A DNA stretch of 45,459 bases. Source: Actinomycetes bacterium. GTDB lineage: Bacteria; Actinomycetota; Acidimicrobiia; Acidimicrobiales; Acidimicrobiaceae. Shown here piece by piece: positions 36,234-44,943 of the stretch (positions are counted from its first letter, which is position 1; every line of letters begins with the position of its first letter). The notes beneath the pieces are model-generated. The model was not told where the DNA came from and searched no databases. It was given only the letters and a program-made list of their open reading frames with translations. Position numbers and translations under genes: made by a program. The DNA lies in contig JAJYHJ010000176.1 in NCBI GenBank assembly GCA_021784785.1, forward strand, positions 1 to 45,459, read 5' to 3'.

Positions 36234-36800
36234 ATGGCTATCTCAACATCAACGAATGACTTCAAAAATGGAATGACGCTAGAGCTATCAGAAGGGTTGT
36301 TTACAATCGTTGAGTTTCAACATGTAAAACCTGGAAAAGGTGGGGCGTTTGTCCGCACAAAGCTAAAGAATCTTAGAACCGGACAGGTTCTTGAGCGCAC
36401 GTACCGCGCGGATGAGAAGATGGACCAAGCCATCATCGAAAAACGAGAGATGCAGTTCTTATACCGAGAAGGCGAACACTACGTATTCATGGACAACGTT
36501 AGCTACGATCAACTACAAGTAGACAAGTCGGTGATCGGCTCCGCCGTCTCTTACATGAAAGAAGGAGACTCGATCACCTTGTCAATGTACGAAGGGCAGG
36601 TAGTAGCGTCAGAGCTCCCCGCCTCCGTGGAACTATCTATTCAAGAGACTGAACCAGGGCTTCAAGGTGATCGAGTCTCTGGAGCCCGCAAGCCTGCAAC
36701 ATTAGAGACCGGACTAGTCATCCAAGTACCACTTTTTATCAACCCAGGAGACCGTGTAAAGGTAGACACTCGTACGGGTGACTACATCACGCGGGCATAA
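36234..36800 (+). CDS. efp: Elongation factor P
   Basis: Helps ribosomes through polyproline stretches; 188 residues, standard size, three OB-like beta domains. The N-terminus ISTSTNDFKNGMTLELSEGL, the loop EFQHVKPGKGGAFVRTKLKN and the C-terminal GLVIQVPLFINPGDRVKVDT are diagnostic. The lysine in the PGKGG loop tip is present; whether it is modified cannot be seen. The next gene, nusB, starts 3-9 nt after its stop, so the two form one transcript. Confidence 0.97.
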   Translation: MAISTSTNDFKNGMTLELSEGLFTIVEFQHVKPGKGGAFVRTKLKNLRTGQVLERTYRADEKMDQAIIEKREMQFLYREGEHYVFMDNVSYDQLQVDKSVIGSAVSYMKEGDSITLSMYEGQVVASELPASVELSIQETEPGLQGDRVSGARKPATLETGLVIQVPLFINPGDRVKVDTRTGDYITRA

Positions 36801-36806
36801 CGCTTG

Positions 36807-37217
36807 ATGATGCGAAACGTCGAGATAAGACGATCCGAGCGAGAAAGAATAATGTCGCTTCTGTATCAAGCTGAAATACTGCAACTATCCATCAATGAGG
36901 TCTTAGAAAGATCCGAGGTGCCTGAGACAGACTTCGTCACACAAAGACTTCTAGGAGTAGCGCTCCACCTCGAAGAGATCGACTCTAGGTGTTCCAAGAA
37001 TCTCAACAACTGGGAACTTGACAGACTACCTACCATAGACAGAAGCATCCTTCGTTTGGCGGTATACGAACTCGTGTACGCCATCGACGTTACACCAGCA
37101 GTTGCGATCTCAGAGGCGGTCGAACTCGCCAAGACATTCTCCACCGAAGACTCTGGCCGATTCATAAATGGCGTCTTGGCCGAGGTCCAAAGAGGGTTAG
37201 AGTTACCAACCCTCTAA
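36807..37217 (+). CDS. nusB: Transcription antitermination factor NusB
   Basis: RNA-binding factor for rRNA antitermination, about 136 residues, all helical. RRSERERIMSLLYQAEIL near the N-terminus, LDRLPTIDRSILRLAVYEL and TPAVAISEAVELAKTFSTED match NusB. The C-terminal FINGVLAEV is also typical. The start is one of three adjacent codons (TTG 36804, ATG 36807, ATG 36810); ATG 36807 is used here. It lies directly after efp, a conserved order. Confidence 0.95.
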   Translation: MMRNVEIRRSERERIMSLLYQAEILQLSINEVLERSEVPETDFVTQRLLGVALHLEEIDSRCSKNLNNWELDRLPTIDRSILRLAVYELVYAIDVTPAVAISEAVELAKTFSTEDSGRFINGVLAEVQRGLELPTL

Positions 37218-37285
37218 AGAGATCTGCTCTGGAGTTCTAAGAAGTTCCTGTAGACTCTCTATCGGTAATCTTTGGCGCCGAAGCT

Positions 37286-37936
37286 TTACGGCAATACACC
37301 CTTTGGAATGCTCTTCAAACTAAAAAGCGATATAGATATTGGTGCAAGATGGATCTCATTGCATACCGAGGCTATGATCGAGTTGGCCGTACGAAGATCA
37401 TAAGCCATGACTTGAAAGCGGCTTTTTATCTTCGCGATGTAGACCGGATCGTTAGGATACTTGGTCAATTCAGTGACATAAGAGATAATAGCTGAAGCGT
37501 TAGGGAACGCCCAGTTGTAGTAGTCATTCAACGCCGGCTGCACATTAAGCCTTATTAAATCGCCCGTTGGAACGTAGTCCGCAAGGTTATTTAGGTCGGA
37601 GTTCACGATAGTGCACTCTGCAAGATCTTGAGAAAGAATCGTGTCAGCCGTCTTTATATTCGTCGCGGTGTGATTCTGCACTGCTTGTAACGCGTCGAAG
37701 GCGTCTAAAACAGCTTGATTGCAGCCAAGAAGGTCGAAGTGGACCTGACTCATCATCGTCTTCATATCTGCTTGTTTAGACGCGGTGGTAGACGCTTGGG
37801 GAAGGTTGCTCAATATGATAGCGATTAAAGCGATCGCCATCACGATAAAACCCCAGTTACGACGGAGCTTTTTACGTCTCTTGTCTGCGATCTCTGACGG
37901 ATCTTTCCCTTGATCTGCTTCTCTATACGTTTTCAA
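37286..37936 (-). CDS. Hypothetical membrane-anchored helical protein
   Basis: A 216-residue protein of unknown function. A basic cytoplasmic start (KRRKKLRRN at about 19-27) precedes one membrane helix (about 29-44). The rest is outside the membrane and mostly helical, with short regular stretches such as AVLDAFDALQAVQNH and TADTILSQDLAECTIVNSDL. Three Cys residues could form a disulfide. No catalytic motif is visible. It follows aroQ on the same strand, about 57 nt after its stop, and converges with nusB. Confidence 0.65.
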   Translation of the reverse strand: MKTYREADQGKDPSEIADKRRKKLRRNWGFIVMAIALIAIILSNLPQASTTASKQADMKTMMSQVHFDLLGCNQAVLDAFDALQAVQNHTATNIKTADTILSQDLAECTIVNSDLNNLADYVPTGDLIRLNVQPALNDYYNWAFPNASAIISYVTELTKYPNDPVYIAKIKSRFQVMAYDLRTANSIIASVCNEIHLAPISISLFSLKSIPKGVLP

Positions 37937-37992
37937 AACCTACCAACCAACTTCCAAAGTCGATATCCAAACTCACTAAATACTATGACAGA

Positions 37993-38442
37993 CTAAGGGG
38001 CATTTGACAGCAAGTGTCCTATAGCTCTCATAGCAAGCTCATACCCAACCACGCCAAAACCCAGAATACTTCCGCTCACATACGGGGACAGCACCGAAGT
38101 GTGCCTCCAAGGTTCTCGAGCATAGGTATTCGTTATATGAACTTCCACTATTGGTCCTCCAAAATATGCCAGCGCATCAGCTAACGCCCAAGAGTAGTGA
38201 GTTAGTGCTCCCGCATTCACTATCAGTGCATCGTAGTTCCCTTTGGCTTGATGCACCTCTCGTACAAGACAGGATTCAGAGTTAGACTGCATGGCCACTA
38301 GAGACAACCCTAGCTCCGCAGCGACCTCTCCTGTCATCTTTTCAACATCCGCCAATGTGAAGCTTCCATAGAGCTCTGGCTGTCGCTTGCCCAAGGCATC
38401 TAAGTTGGGGCCATGCATAAGAAGCACCGAGTTAGAGCTCAT
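37993..38442 (-). CDS. aroQ: 3-dehydroquinate dehydratase, type II
   Basis: Third step of the shikimate pathway, 149 residues, forming dodecamers in the family. The signatures are intact: LLMHGPNLDALGKRQPELYG (with the catalytic Tyr), ALIVNAGALTHYSWALADAL, VEVHITNTYAREPWRHTSV (catalytic His) and the GSILGFGVVGYELA end. The ATG overlaps the aroB stop by 11 nt, indicating coupling. It is the last aro gene in this operon. Confidence 0.96.
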   Translation of the reverse strand: MSSNSVLLMHGPNLDALGKRQPELYGSFTLADVEKMTGEVAAELGLSLVAMQSNSESCLVREVHQAKGNYDALIVNAGALTHYSWALADALAYFGGPIVEVHITNTYAREPWRHTSVLSPYVSGSILGFGVVGYELAMRAIGHLLSNAP

Positions 38443-39460
38443 GGATCACATCTTTGACCATCGACTCTTCAACGTCTCGAACGACCTCAAGACCGTCTCG
38501 TCCGTCTAGGACAAAGGTCAAGGTACCCATTGACTTTTTGTCCCGTTTCATGTACTCAAGAAGCGAGTCTTTATCAGCCCAGGAAGGTAGTCGATGATTC
38601 AGACCGTAGCTGTGAAGTACCTTTCGGTGTTCGTCTAATCGAGCTTCGTCTATTCGACCCATCTTGAAGGCAAGTTTGCCAGCGAAGTAGATTCCGACGG
38701 CGACAGCCTCACCATGGGTAAGCTGCTCGCCGAGAGAGCGTTCAAAGCCTTGCGCTTCAACTGCATGACCAAGAGTGTGCCCATAGTTCAAAAGAGCTCT
38801 CCGACCACCCTCGCGTTCGTCGCTAGCTACATACTCTGCCTTGATCTCAACACACCTTGCGACTTGTTCCAAGAGGCTCATGCCTTCTAAAGTATCATGT
38901 GATATAAATGAATACTTTGCCATCTCTCCGAGTCCAGACCTCTTTTGGTTCTCTGGGAGAGTCTCAAGCGTATTCAGATCGCAAAACACAGCCTTCGGTT
39001 GCCAAAAAGAGCCGACTAGGTTTTTTCCTTGTCTCAAGTTAACTGCCGTCTTTCCTCCAACTGCAGCGTCAACCATCCCAAGTAGGGTGGTCGCGACATT
39101 AATATAGTCTGTACCTCGGTAGTAGGTAGATGCGACAAAACCCCCTAGGTCAGTTACGACTCCGCCACCAAGTGCAACGATCAAATGGTTACGCTTTAAC
39201 CCAAATAAGGCAAGTTTGGAGCTAACCTCATCGACCACTCGCAAGCTTTTTGCTCTCTCGTCTTTTGGAACCGTAAATACCTCCGAATCTACTGAGAGTT
39301 GCAGGCTCCACGGTATCTCTTCTTGGGTAATGACGGCGACCTTTTCGTAGCGACTGGAGATGTACTGGTCAACATACTCAAACAAGCCTCGCCCAACTAC
39401 CACCGCGTAGCTGCGCTCTCCCAAGGACACTTCGATCGTCACAATTGCTTCTTGGTTCAC
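38432..39460 (-). CDS. aroB: 3-dehydroquinate synthase
   Basis: Second step of the shikimate pathway, NAD+ and metal dependent, 342 residues. IVALGGGVVTDLGGFVASTY is the NAD-binding signature, DAAVGGKTAVNLRQGKNLVG holds substrate-binding residues, and NYGHTLGHAVEA carries a metal-binding His. The order and length match AroB. GTG at 39460 overlaps the aroK stop (GTGA). Confidence 0.97.
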   Translation of the reverse strand: MNQEAIVTIEVSLGERSYAVVVGRGLFEYVDQYISSRYEKVAVITQEEIPWSLQLSVDSEVFTVPKDERAKSLRVVDEVSSKLALFGLKRNHLIVALGGGVVTDLGGFVASTYYRGTDYINVATTLLGMVDAAVGGKTAVNLRQGKNLVGSFWQPKAVFCDLNTLETLPENQKRSGLGEMAKYSFISHDTLEGMSLLEQVARCVEIKAEYVASDEREGGRRALLNYGHTLGHAVEAQGFERSLGEQLTHGEAVAVGIYFAGKLAFKMGRIDEARLDEHRKVLHSYGLNHRLPSWADKDSLLEYMKRDKKSMGTLTFVLDGRDGLEVVRDVEESMVKDVIHEL

Positions 39461-40053
39461 CTATCTCCACTTCCTAGTCCAGCTAGTCGTTCCGATTTCA
39501 ACGCAGCATTCAACGCCTTGTCAACGATCTCATCTACCGATAGTGTTGAACACTCCAACCTAATATGGCTACAAAGCTGGTAGCCGGTGCGTCTTTGAAG
39601 CAGGCGCTCTTTTAGTGAATTATAGAGATCGTCCTTAGACAGAAACGGGCGTCTATCAATCTCTCTTTCTGTGTCTTTCATCAATCTGCCCAAGATTACA
39701 TCAAGATCAACGTCTAACCAAATAACCAACGACTCTTGCTGACGGATGAGTTCTTGGCTTTGAGTCGATATCAATGTACCTCCGCCAAGAGCGAGCACTA
39801 AAGGGCCGCCTTTTATCAAAACCCTCTCCAGAGTCCGCGCCTCAAGGTTTCTAAAAGGTTCCTCTCCAAATTTGGAGACGTAAGAGGCGATAGACGACCC
39901 GATCTCGACTTCTATAGCCCCGTCCAAGTCGATAAAATCCCAATTCAATCTCTTTGCCAACCGCATCGCTACCGTTGACTTCCCAGACCCCATCATCCCT
40001 GCAAAGATGATCAGATCTAGCTCAGGTGCTTTTATGCTCATACTCTCCGACAC
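39457..40053 (-). CDS. aroK: Shikimate kinase
   Basis: Phosphorylates shikimate at position 3 with ATP; 198 residues from the first GTG. The P-loop GMMGSGKSTVAMRLA, the shikimate-binding DLDGAIEVEIGSSI and ALGGGTL are present. The GTG at 40053 overlaps aroC by 32 nt; an ATG four codons further in (40041) is equally possible. The gene lies between aroC and aroB, as in many bacteria. Confidence 0.95.
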   Translation of the reverse strand: MSESMSIKAPELDLIIFAGMMGSGKSTVAMRLAKRLNWDFIDLDGAIEVEIGSSIASYVSKFGEEPFRNLEARTLERVLIKGGPLVLALGGGTLISTQSQELIRQQESLVIWLDVDLDVILGRLMKDTEREIDRRPFLSKDDLYNSLKERLLQRRTGYQLCSHIRLECSTLSVDEIVDKALNAALKSERLAGLGSGDR

Positions 40054-41221
40054 TTGACTCAGTACTACCTAAGTTAGATTGAAACGAAGAGAGATTCCGT
40101 TTAAATTCACCAATTGAGTCGCCCCCAAACTTCCTAAGAGCCTCTCGTGCTAGGACAAACGCCATCATGTGTTCTGCAACCACGCCCATAGCAGGGACGG
40201 CGGTTACATCGGTTCTCTCTTTAAAAGAAAAGGACTTCTCTTTCGTAACCACATCAACCGTCTCAATAGAAGGACGGTTCAAAGATGCTAGCGGCTTCAT
40301 CCAAGCAGTAGCAGATATGAGATCTCCCGTGGAGATGCCACCTTCAATCCCGCCAGCACGATGTGTAGCTCTAACGTAACAGTTGTCCGATTCGTCCCAA
40401 TAGATCGCGTCATGTGCCTCGGATCCCTTTTTACGAGATACCTCTATCGCATCTCCTATGGAGATTGCTTTGACTGCTTGAATCGACATGAGCGCTTGGC
40501 CTATAAGGCCGTCTAACTTACGATCCCAGTGAACATGGCTCCCAAGGCCAACTGGTACTCCATACGCGAGCACCTGAGCTGCTCCACCTAAAGAGTCTCC
40601 AACTTTAGCGGCAGCTTTGATCTCTGCAATCATACGCTCTTCCACTTTATGGTCAAAACAGCGAACCTCTGACGAGTCAACGACCTCTAGATCATTAGGT
40701 AAGGGTATTTGCGAATTATCCGCGCTTACCGCTCCGATCTGCACTACATGACTCAATACCGTAACGCCAATCTCTCTGAGAAGAAGTTTGAAGATAGCGC
40801 CCGCGGCAACTCTCGCTGCTGTCTCTCGAGCGGAGGCTCTCTCTAATACGTCTCGTGCATCAGCAAACCCATACTTAAGCATTCCCGCCAAGTCAGCATG
40901 ACCGGGACGCGGTTGAGTGAGGATCTTGGACGGAACTCCTGGTTCGGGTGACATCTCGTCCGTCCACTTTTTCTCCCACTCGGAGTTGTATATGACCACC
41001 GCAATCGGTGAACCCAAGGTTCTCCCATGACGAACTCCTGAAAGTATCTCGATCTCGTCCGCTTCAAAGCGCATTCTTGGACCACGTCCATAACCTAGAC
41101 GTCGTCGAGCCAGCTCAGTTTGAATCTCCTTCTTTGTAACTGAAAGTCCCGATGGTACACCTTCAACGGTAACTACAAGTGCCTTGCCATGGGACTCCCC
41201 GGCCGTCATGAACCTCAACAT
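40022..41221 (-). CDS. aroC: Chorismate synthase
   Basis: Last shikimate-pathway enzyme, converting EPSP to chorismate with reduced FMN; 399 residues. MLRFMTAGESHGKALVVTVE, RRRLGYGRGPRMRFEADEIE and RPGHADLAGMLKYGF are diagnostic. HRAGGIEGGISTGDLI and the active-site His residues of GESHG and RATHRAGG are intact. It is the first aro gene of the cluster and follows the type IV pilus genes with a gap of about 70 nt. Confidence 0.97.
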   Translation of the reverse strand: MLRFMTAGESHGKALVVTVEGVPSGLSVTKKEIQTELARRRLGYGRGPRMRFEADEIEILSGVRHGRTLGSPIAVVIYNSEWEKKWTDEMSPEPGVPSKILTQPRPGHADLAGMLKYGFADARDVLERASARETAARVAAGAIFKLLLREIGVTVLSHVVQIGAVSADNSQIPLPNDLEVVDSSEVRCFDHKVEERMIAEIKAAAKVGDSLGGAAQVLAYGVPVGLGSHVHWDRKLDGLIGQALMSIQAVKAISIGDAIEVSRKKGSEAHDAIYWDESDNCYVRATHRAGGIEGGISTGDLISATAWMKPLASLNRPSIETVDVVTKEKSFSFKERTDVTAVPAMGVVAEHMMAFVLAREALRKFGGDSIGEFKRNLSSFQSNLGSTESSVGEYEHKST

Positions 41222-41289
41222 AAAACCAGGATAGCCATAAATTCACTGATTTGAACCGAAGTAGAAGATCGATGCCCGTATCACTAGAA

Positions 41290-41682
41290 CTAGCCCGCTG
41301 ACGAAGTGCCAGGACTGTTTGATGTATTCACAATAGGAGTAAATGGATTCTTATTTGAAGTTGGAGTCGGTGCACTGGTCGTTGTTTTACTACCTGAGGA
41401 AGTACCAACCGGTTTTGACTTGGTTGCTGTAGTAAGTAGTCTATGGCCAGACGTCTTTGGGAAAGCTGGCAGGGAGGCCGGTAAATGTACATGCGACGAA
41501 GACAGACCCCCTTTATATATGTAAAGTGACGCTGCAGCCGATATAGCCACGATGCAAAGGATCACGATCAACCACCTTGCACTAGGTTCCCTTGAAAACC
41601 GCTTTGCCTTCTTGGTTTCGCTCTTTACGCCGACTTCTACCGCTGTCTCTTGCTCTTTTACTTCTCGTTCTGTTACCGACAT
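41290..41682 (-). CDS. Single-span membrane protein at the end of the pil operon
   Basis: About 130 residues. I take the ATG at 41682 as start because AAGGAGAG lies just upstream; the 144-residue reading adds 14 unlikely residues. A charged cytoplasmic part (SVTEREVKEQETAVEVGVKS) leads to KKAKRF and one helix (WLIVILCIVAISAAASLYIY). An external Ser/Thr/Pro-rich tail follows, ending NSPGTSSAG. The topology resembles a membrane-linked PilP-like or linker protein, but there is no sequence signature. It follows pilO closely and is probably part of pilus assembly. Confidence 0.6.
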   Translation of the reverse strand: MSVTEREVKEQETAVEVGVKSETKKAKRFSREPSARWLIVILCIVAISAAASLYIYKGGLSSSHVHLPASLPAFPKTSGHRLLTTATKSKPVGTSSGSKTTTSAPTPTSNKNPFTPIVNTSNSPGTSSAG

Positions 41683-41701
41683 AGACTCTCCTTGTAGACC
41701 T

Positions 41702-42304
41702 TTATGGAGCCCCTTGAGCTTCAAAGGCTTGACCTTTAATAGTCACATTTAGGATCTCGCCATCTGAGGTTGGGTAACCCGGTATGTGCGAACCCACTGA
41801 AGTTATAGTGACAGAATCCACGGTGACCAGACGGTTTAACGTATCTAAAGACTTAAGAAACGACTCGACCTGGAAGTAGCCACCTTCCGTTTGGATCGAA
41901 AAAGCTATCGAAGGACCTGAAGTCTTTGGCGCCACTTTGGAGGTCGTTGCTGAAGCCTGCGGTGTCGACGTCGGTGGCGTCGGTGTGACGTTAATTAGTG
42001 GGAGCCCAGAGGCAGCTGCCGCTTTGGTAAATGAGTTAAACAACGCAGGTAGGTCAGCAGTAGATGGAAGCGCACTTTGCAATGAAGACGCCTCTGTCTT
42101 CAGTGTTGGCAAGGTCTTTTTTGCCACAAGCAACGAGTTCAACCGACTTTGCAAGGTCATAATGTTGCTTTGATCCACAGTGACCGTCTGCGCGCTCTGC
42201 GCCACCTTAGTAGATAGTGGAGAAAAGTACAAAAAGTACCATCCCGCTATAAGTAGTACTAAAGCCACGGTGCCGACAACTAAACGAACCCTTTTATCAT
42301 GCAC
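41702..42304 (-). CDS. pilO: Type IV pilus assembly protein PilO-like
   Basis: A 200-residue inner-membrane protein: cytoplasmic start MHDKRVRL, one helix (VVGTVALVLLIAGWYFLYF), a coiled-coil stretch (about 30-75), then an alpha/beta domain. FSIQTEGGYFQVESFLKSLD and NRLVTVDSVTIT are typical of PilO. A Thr/Pro/Ser linker (NVTPTPPTSTPQASATTSK) sits between the coil and the domain. It joins PilN in the alignment complex of type IV pili. It starts at the pilM-pilN stop (one shared base), so the genes are coupled. Confidence 0.85.
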   Translation of the reverse strand: MHDKRVRLVVGTVALVLLIAGWYFLYFSPLSTKVAQSAQTVTVDQSNIMTLQSRLNSLLVAKKTLPTLKTEASSLQSALPSTADLPALFNSFTKAAAASGLPLINVTPTPPTSTPQASATTSKVAPKTSGPSIAFSIQTEGGYFQVESFLKSLDTLNRLVTVDSVTITSVGSHIPGYPTSDGEILNVTIKGQAFEAQGAP

Positions 42305-44067
42305 TACCTATTCACCACCTGGTTTAGATAGCTCAACGCTCTACCTGAACTAAAGCCAGCTGGCAAGGTCGCAGTCGAGGAGAATGTCGTAATTCCGTCT
42401 TCAACTCCAAGTCCAGGACCACCAGAGTAACCGGGGCATGCCTGCCCTGAAGCGAAAGCTGGAGCCAAGTTTGACGACGAGACCCACTCATTTTGCACAA
42501 AACTCAATGAAGATAGAGCCAAGAGCCAGTTCTTTGGTGCCTGTTGAGAGCAACCTGTAAGTGAAAAGGTCAAAGACGCCGGAGCACCAACCGCCGCTTG
42601 AGTAGTTTGAAGTTGCGTCCACCATGAATCCGAAGGCGTAACGGATGCGATCTCTGCTATCACGGCACTCCACGATATGGATCCCTGAAGATCGGACTTG
42701 ACCTCTCCCTTTAGGGTGCTCACAACGCTCTCTAGCTTTGAGACGTTAGAGAGTGAGTCGATCTTTTGCTGAAGTGAACTGCTCTGACTGGCCAATGCAT
42801 CGGCTGCTGCCTGGTTTGCATCTAGTGCGTGACTTTCTTGTACCGACGCTACGCCCAAGCCAACCCCTACAAGTAGAGCCGCCAAGACAAAGACTGAGAC
42901 CTCTTTACGGATAGACTCCCTATAAGCCGTTCGCTTAGGAATCAAGTTAATTCGATGAGAACCTTTAGTTGCACTTGGAGCCTTCCAAAGAGCAAGCCCT
43001 AAGGCGGTAAGGCCAGAGACGGTCAGAAGTTTGCGATCTGAATCCGACACTGCATCATCACAGACAAGATCTAAGTACCTTGACGTCGGTATGAGTTCGA
43101 CGTTTAGAGATAAGCGGTTGCACAAAGACTCTGCCAACCCGTCTATAAGTCCAGCTCCACCTCCCAAGAAGATCTTCTCTATAGCAAGGTCGTCTGACTG
43201 CAAGAGGTAGTACTCTAAAGAGTTCGCCACCTCTTGTGTGAGCTGCTCGACAGCTTCACGAATCGCAGATGAGACCCCATCACGAACCTCTGTTGTTACA
43301 TTTCTTTCCTCTAAGTGGCCACCTCGCTTATACCACTCAGCCGTCGACTCATCGCACCCAGTTATCTCTTGAATTCTTTTGGTTATCTCCCCCCCGCCGA
43401 CTTGCAGTGTTCGTACGAACCTAACACCATCTGCCCCTGCAAGTACAACATCGGTAACGTCCGAACCCACCTCGACAACAGCGAATCTTTCGGGTCTCGG
43501 GTTCTTACCGTCACCTAAGACCTCTGCCGAAGCCTCTCCTAAGATATTTTGAAGTGCACGTGCGCTGGCTAAGGAGTTGACGTCTACACCAACTACAGAC
43601 AGTCCGGCTCTTTTTACAACCTCAATAGATCGTTTAACTACACTCTCGTGTGCTCCGGCAAGAAGAACCCTGATGAACTTCGAATCGTCTGTCTCAACCG
43701 CTCCAAGTCTCTCAAAGTCGCTCACTAACTCCGAAGCCGGTATCGGTAAGGACTCGATAACCTGAAAAGCGATCGCGTCCCGAAGTTCGGAGTCTGACAT
43801 ATCAGGATTGACGAGCGATCTAACCACTACCCTAGTTCCACCTAGTCCGACAACACATCGTTTAGTATGCACGTCAGCGGAGGCCAAAAGCTCCTTCAAA
43901 GTAGCAGCAACCAAATCGGCATCTACCACCTCACCTGAGATAACGGCGCCCCGAGGAAGAGTTCGTTGTCCAAGTTTTGTTAGAGTGAGTGAAGACCCTT
44001 TGAGTTCAACCTCGACAAATTTTATAGCAAAGCTTCCTATATCTAGACCTATCACTCTTTCGGTCAT
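42304..44067 (-). CDS. PilM-PilN fusion protein of type IV pilus assembly
   Basis: A 587-residue fusion of two normally separate proteins. Residues 1-360 are PilM, an actin-like ATPase fold (IGLDIGSFAIKFVEVEL, VVEVGSDVTDVVLAG and IFLGGGAGLIDGLAE). Residues 371-587 are PilN. They start with HRINLIPKR, the INLLP-type peptide that normally docks into PilM. A membrane helix (about 391-408), a coiled coil and a periplasm-side alpha/beta domain follow. The joint at about 361-371 is short. In other systems PilM binds the free PilN N-terminus; here they are covalently joined. Next come pilO and a small membrane protein. Confidence 0.88.
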   Translation of the reverse strand: MTERVIGLDIGSFAIKFVEVELKGSSLTLTKLGQRTLPRGAVISGEVVDADLVAATLKELLASADVHTKRCVVGLGGTRVVVRSLVNPDMSDSELRDAIAFQVIESLPIPASELVSDFERLGAVETDDSKFIRVLLAGAHESVVKRSIEVVKRAGLSVVGVDVNSLASARALQNILGEASAEVLGDGKNPRPERFAVVEVGSDVTDVVLAGADGVRFVRTLQVGGGEITKRIQEITGCDESTAEWYKRGGHLEERNVTTEVRDGVSSAIREAVEQLTQEVANSLEYYLLQSDDLAIEKIFLGGGAGLIDGLAESLCNRLSLNVELIPTSRYLDLVCDDAVSDSDRKLLTVSGLTALGLALWKAPSATKGSHRINLIPKRTAYRESIRKEVSVFVLAALLVGVGLGVASVQESHALDANQAAADALASQSSSLQQKIDSLSNVSKLESVVSTLKGEVKSDLQGSISWSAVIAEIASVTPSDSWWTQLQTTQAAVGAPASLTFSLTGCSQQAPKNWLLALSSLSFVQNEWVSSSNLAPAFASGQACPGYSGGPGLGVEDGITTFSSTATLPAGFSSGRALSYLNQVVNR

Positions 44068-44124
44068 ACCAATCTCTCCGTCATACTCGAGCCAATAAGG
44101 TGGAGATCAAAACACACTTCACAC

Positions 44125-44164
44125 TAAAGTGCTCGACATCTGCGCACAAACCTTGAGCACTTTA
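44125..44164 (-). promoter_or_regulatory. 10-bp inverted repeat between pilD and pilM-pilN
   Basis: TAAAGTGCTC (44125-44134) and GAGCACTTTA (44155-44164) are perfect complements across a 20-nt spacer, in the 125-bp gap before pilM-pilN. On the minus strand only a modest T-rich stretch (GTGTTTTG) follows, so it may be a weak terminator, a leader hairpin or an operator. Confidence 0.4.
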
Positions 44165-44192
44165 TCTTCCATTTCCAAAAGATCTATCTGAA

Positions 44193-44942
44193 TCAGAGCT
44201 TTGCAACAAGTAGCGCTATTAGAAAGCTCAAGGTTATAAAAGGGCCAAACGGAATGGCGCTTTTCCTACTGGCTCGGCCAGTCACCATCAGTGCAACTCC
44301 TACCAACGATCCCAGAGCAAAAGAGCCCAAAATGACGTAGAAAATGAAGTAAAGGCCGAAAGACGACAAAGCTAAAGCGATCACACCCACCAACTTGGCA
44401 TCGCCTAGACCCATGCCCTTGGTCAAGATACCTATAACAAAGAGAGACCCACCAAATATGATTAGAGCGATGAGTGCCGGCAAAATAGGTGCTAGAGAGT
44501 GACTCTCAATCGATCGCCCTACTACGAGCAAGGCCTCCGCAAGCATCCCAAAGTAGGTTAGTACATTGGGTATCTTGCGCACCTTTAGATCAACTATCGC
44601 TCCAGTCACCGCGATGAACACGGCTAAATAGATTCCAACTTCGGTAATGCCCCATCGATAAAGAGGAACAAGAACGGCGTACAAAAGTGCCATTGAACCT
44701 TCAAGGACAATATAAGAGGCTGCTATTTGAACATGGCAACTCCTACATCTTCCTTTTAGCAAAATATAAGAGATGATCGGAATATTGTCATATGCTGCTA
44801 TTTGAACATGGCAACTCGGGCACTCAGATCGAGCAACAGCAATATTCATACCCGCTGGAATTCGATATGCAAGTGCACTCATAGTTGAGCCCAACACCGC
44901 CCCCACAAGTGCGCCAAAGATAGCAAGGGTGACAGACGCCAT
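44193..44942 (-). CDS. pilD: Type IV prepilin peptidase
   Basis: Cleaves and N-methylates prepilins; a 249-residue polytopic membrane protein. The N-terminal methyltransferase/zinc region has SECPSC (Cys41 and Cys44), then AAYDNIPIISYILLKGRC and CRSC (Cys66 and Cys69). The catalytic aspartates are Asp118 (IVDLKVRKIPN) and Asp181 (GMGLGDAKL). The sequence SCHVQIAA occurs twice, 25 residues apart, encoded by identical 24-bp DNA. One base separates it from the prepilin stop, so it is co-transcribed with its probable substrate. Confidence 0.93.
   Translation of the reverse strand: MASVTLAIFGALVGAVLGSTMSALAYRIPAGMNIAVARSECPSCHVQIAAYDNIPIISYILLKGRCRSCHVQIAASYIVLEGSMALLYAVLVPLYRWGITEVGIYLAVFIAVTGAIVDLKVRKIPNVLTYFGMLAEALLVVGRSIESHSLAPILPALIALIIFGGSLFVIGILTKGMGLGDAKLVGVIALALSSFGLYFIFYVILGSFALGSLVGVALMVTGRASRKSAIPFGPFITLSFLIALLVAKL
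44719..44817 (-). repeat. 24-bp direct repeat within pilD
   Basis: The same 24 bases lie at 44719-44742 and 44794-44817, 75 bp apart and in phase. They encode SCHVQIAA after each zinc Cys pair. Protein-level similarity of two zinc half-sites would not require identical DNA, so a local copying event is likely. Confidence 0.95.
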
Positions 44943-44943
44943 C

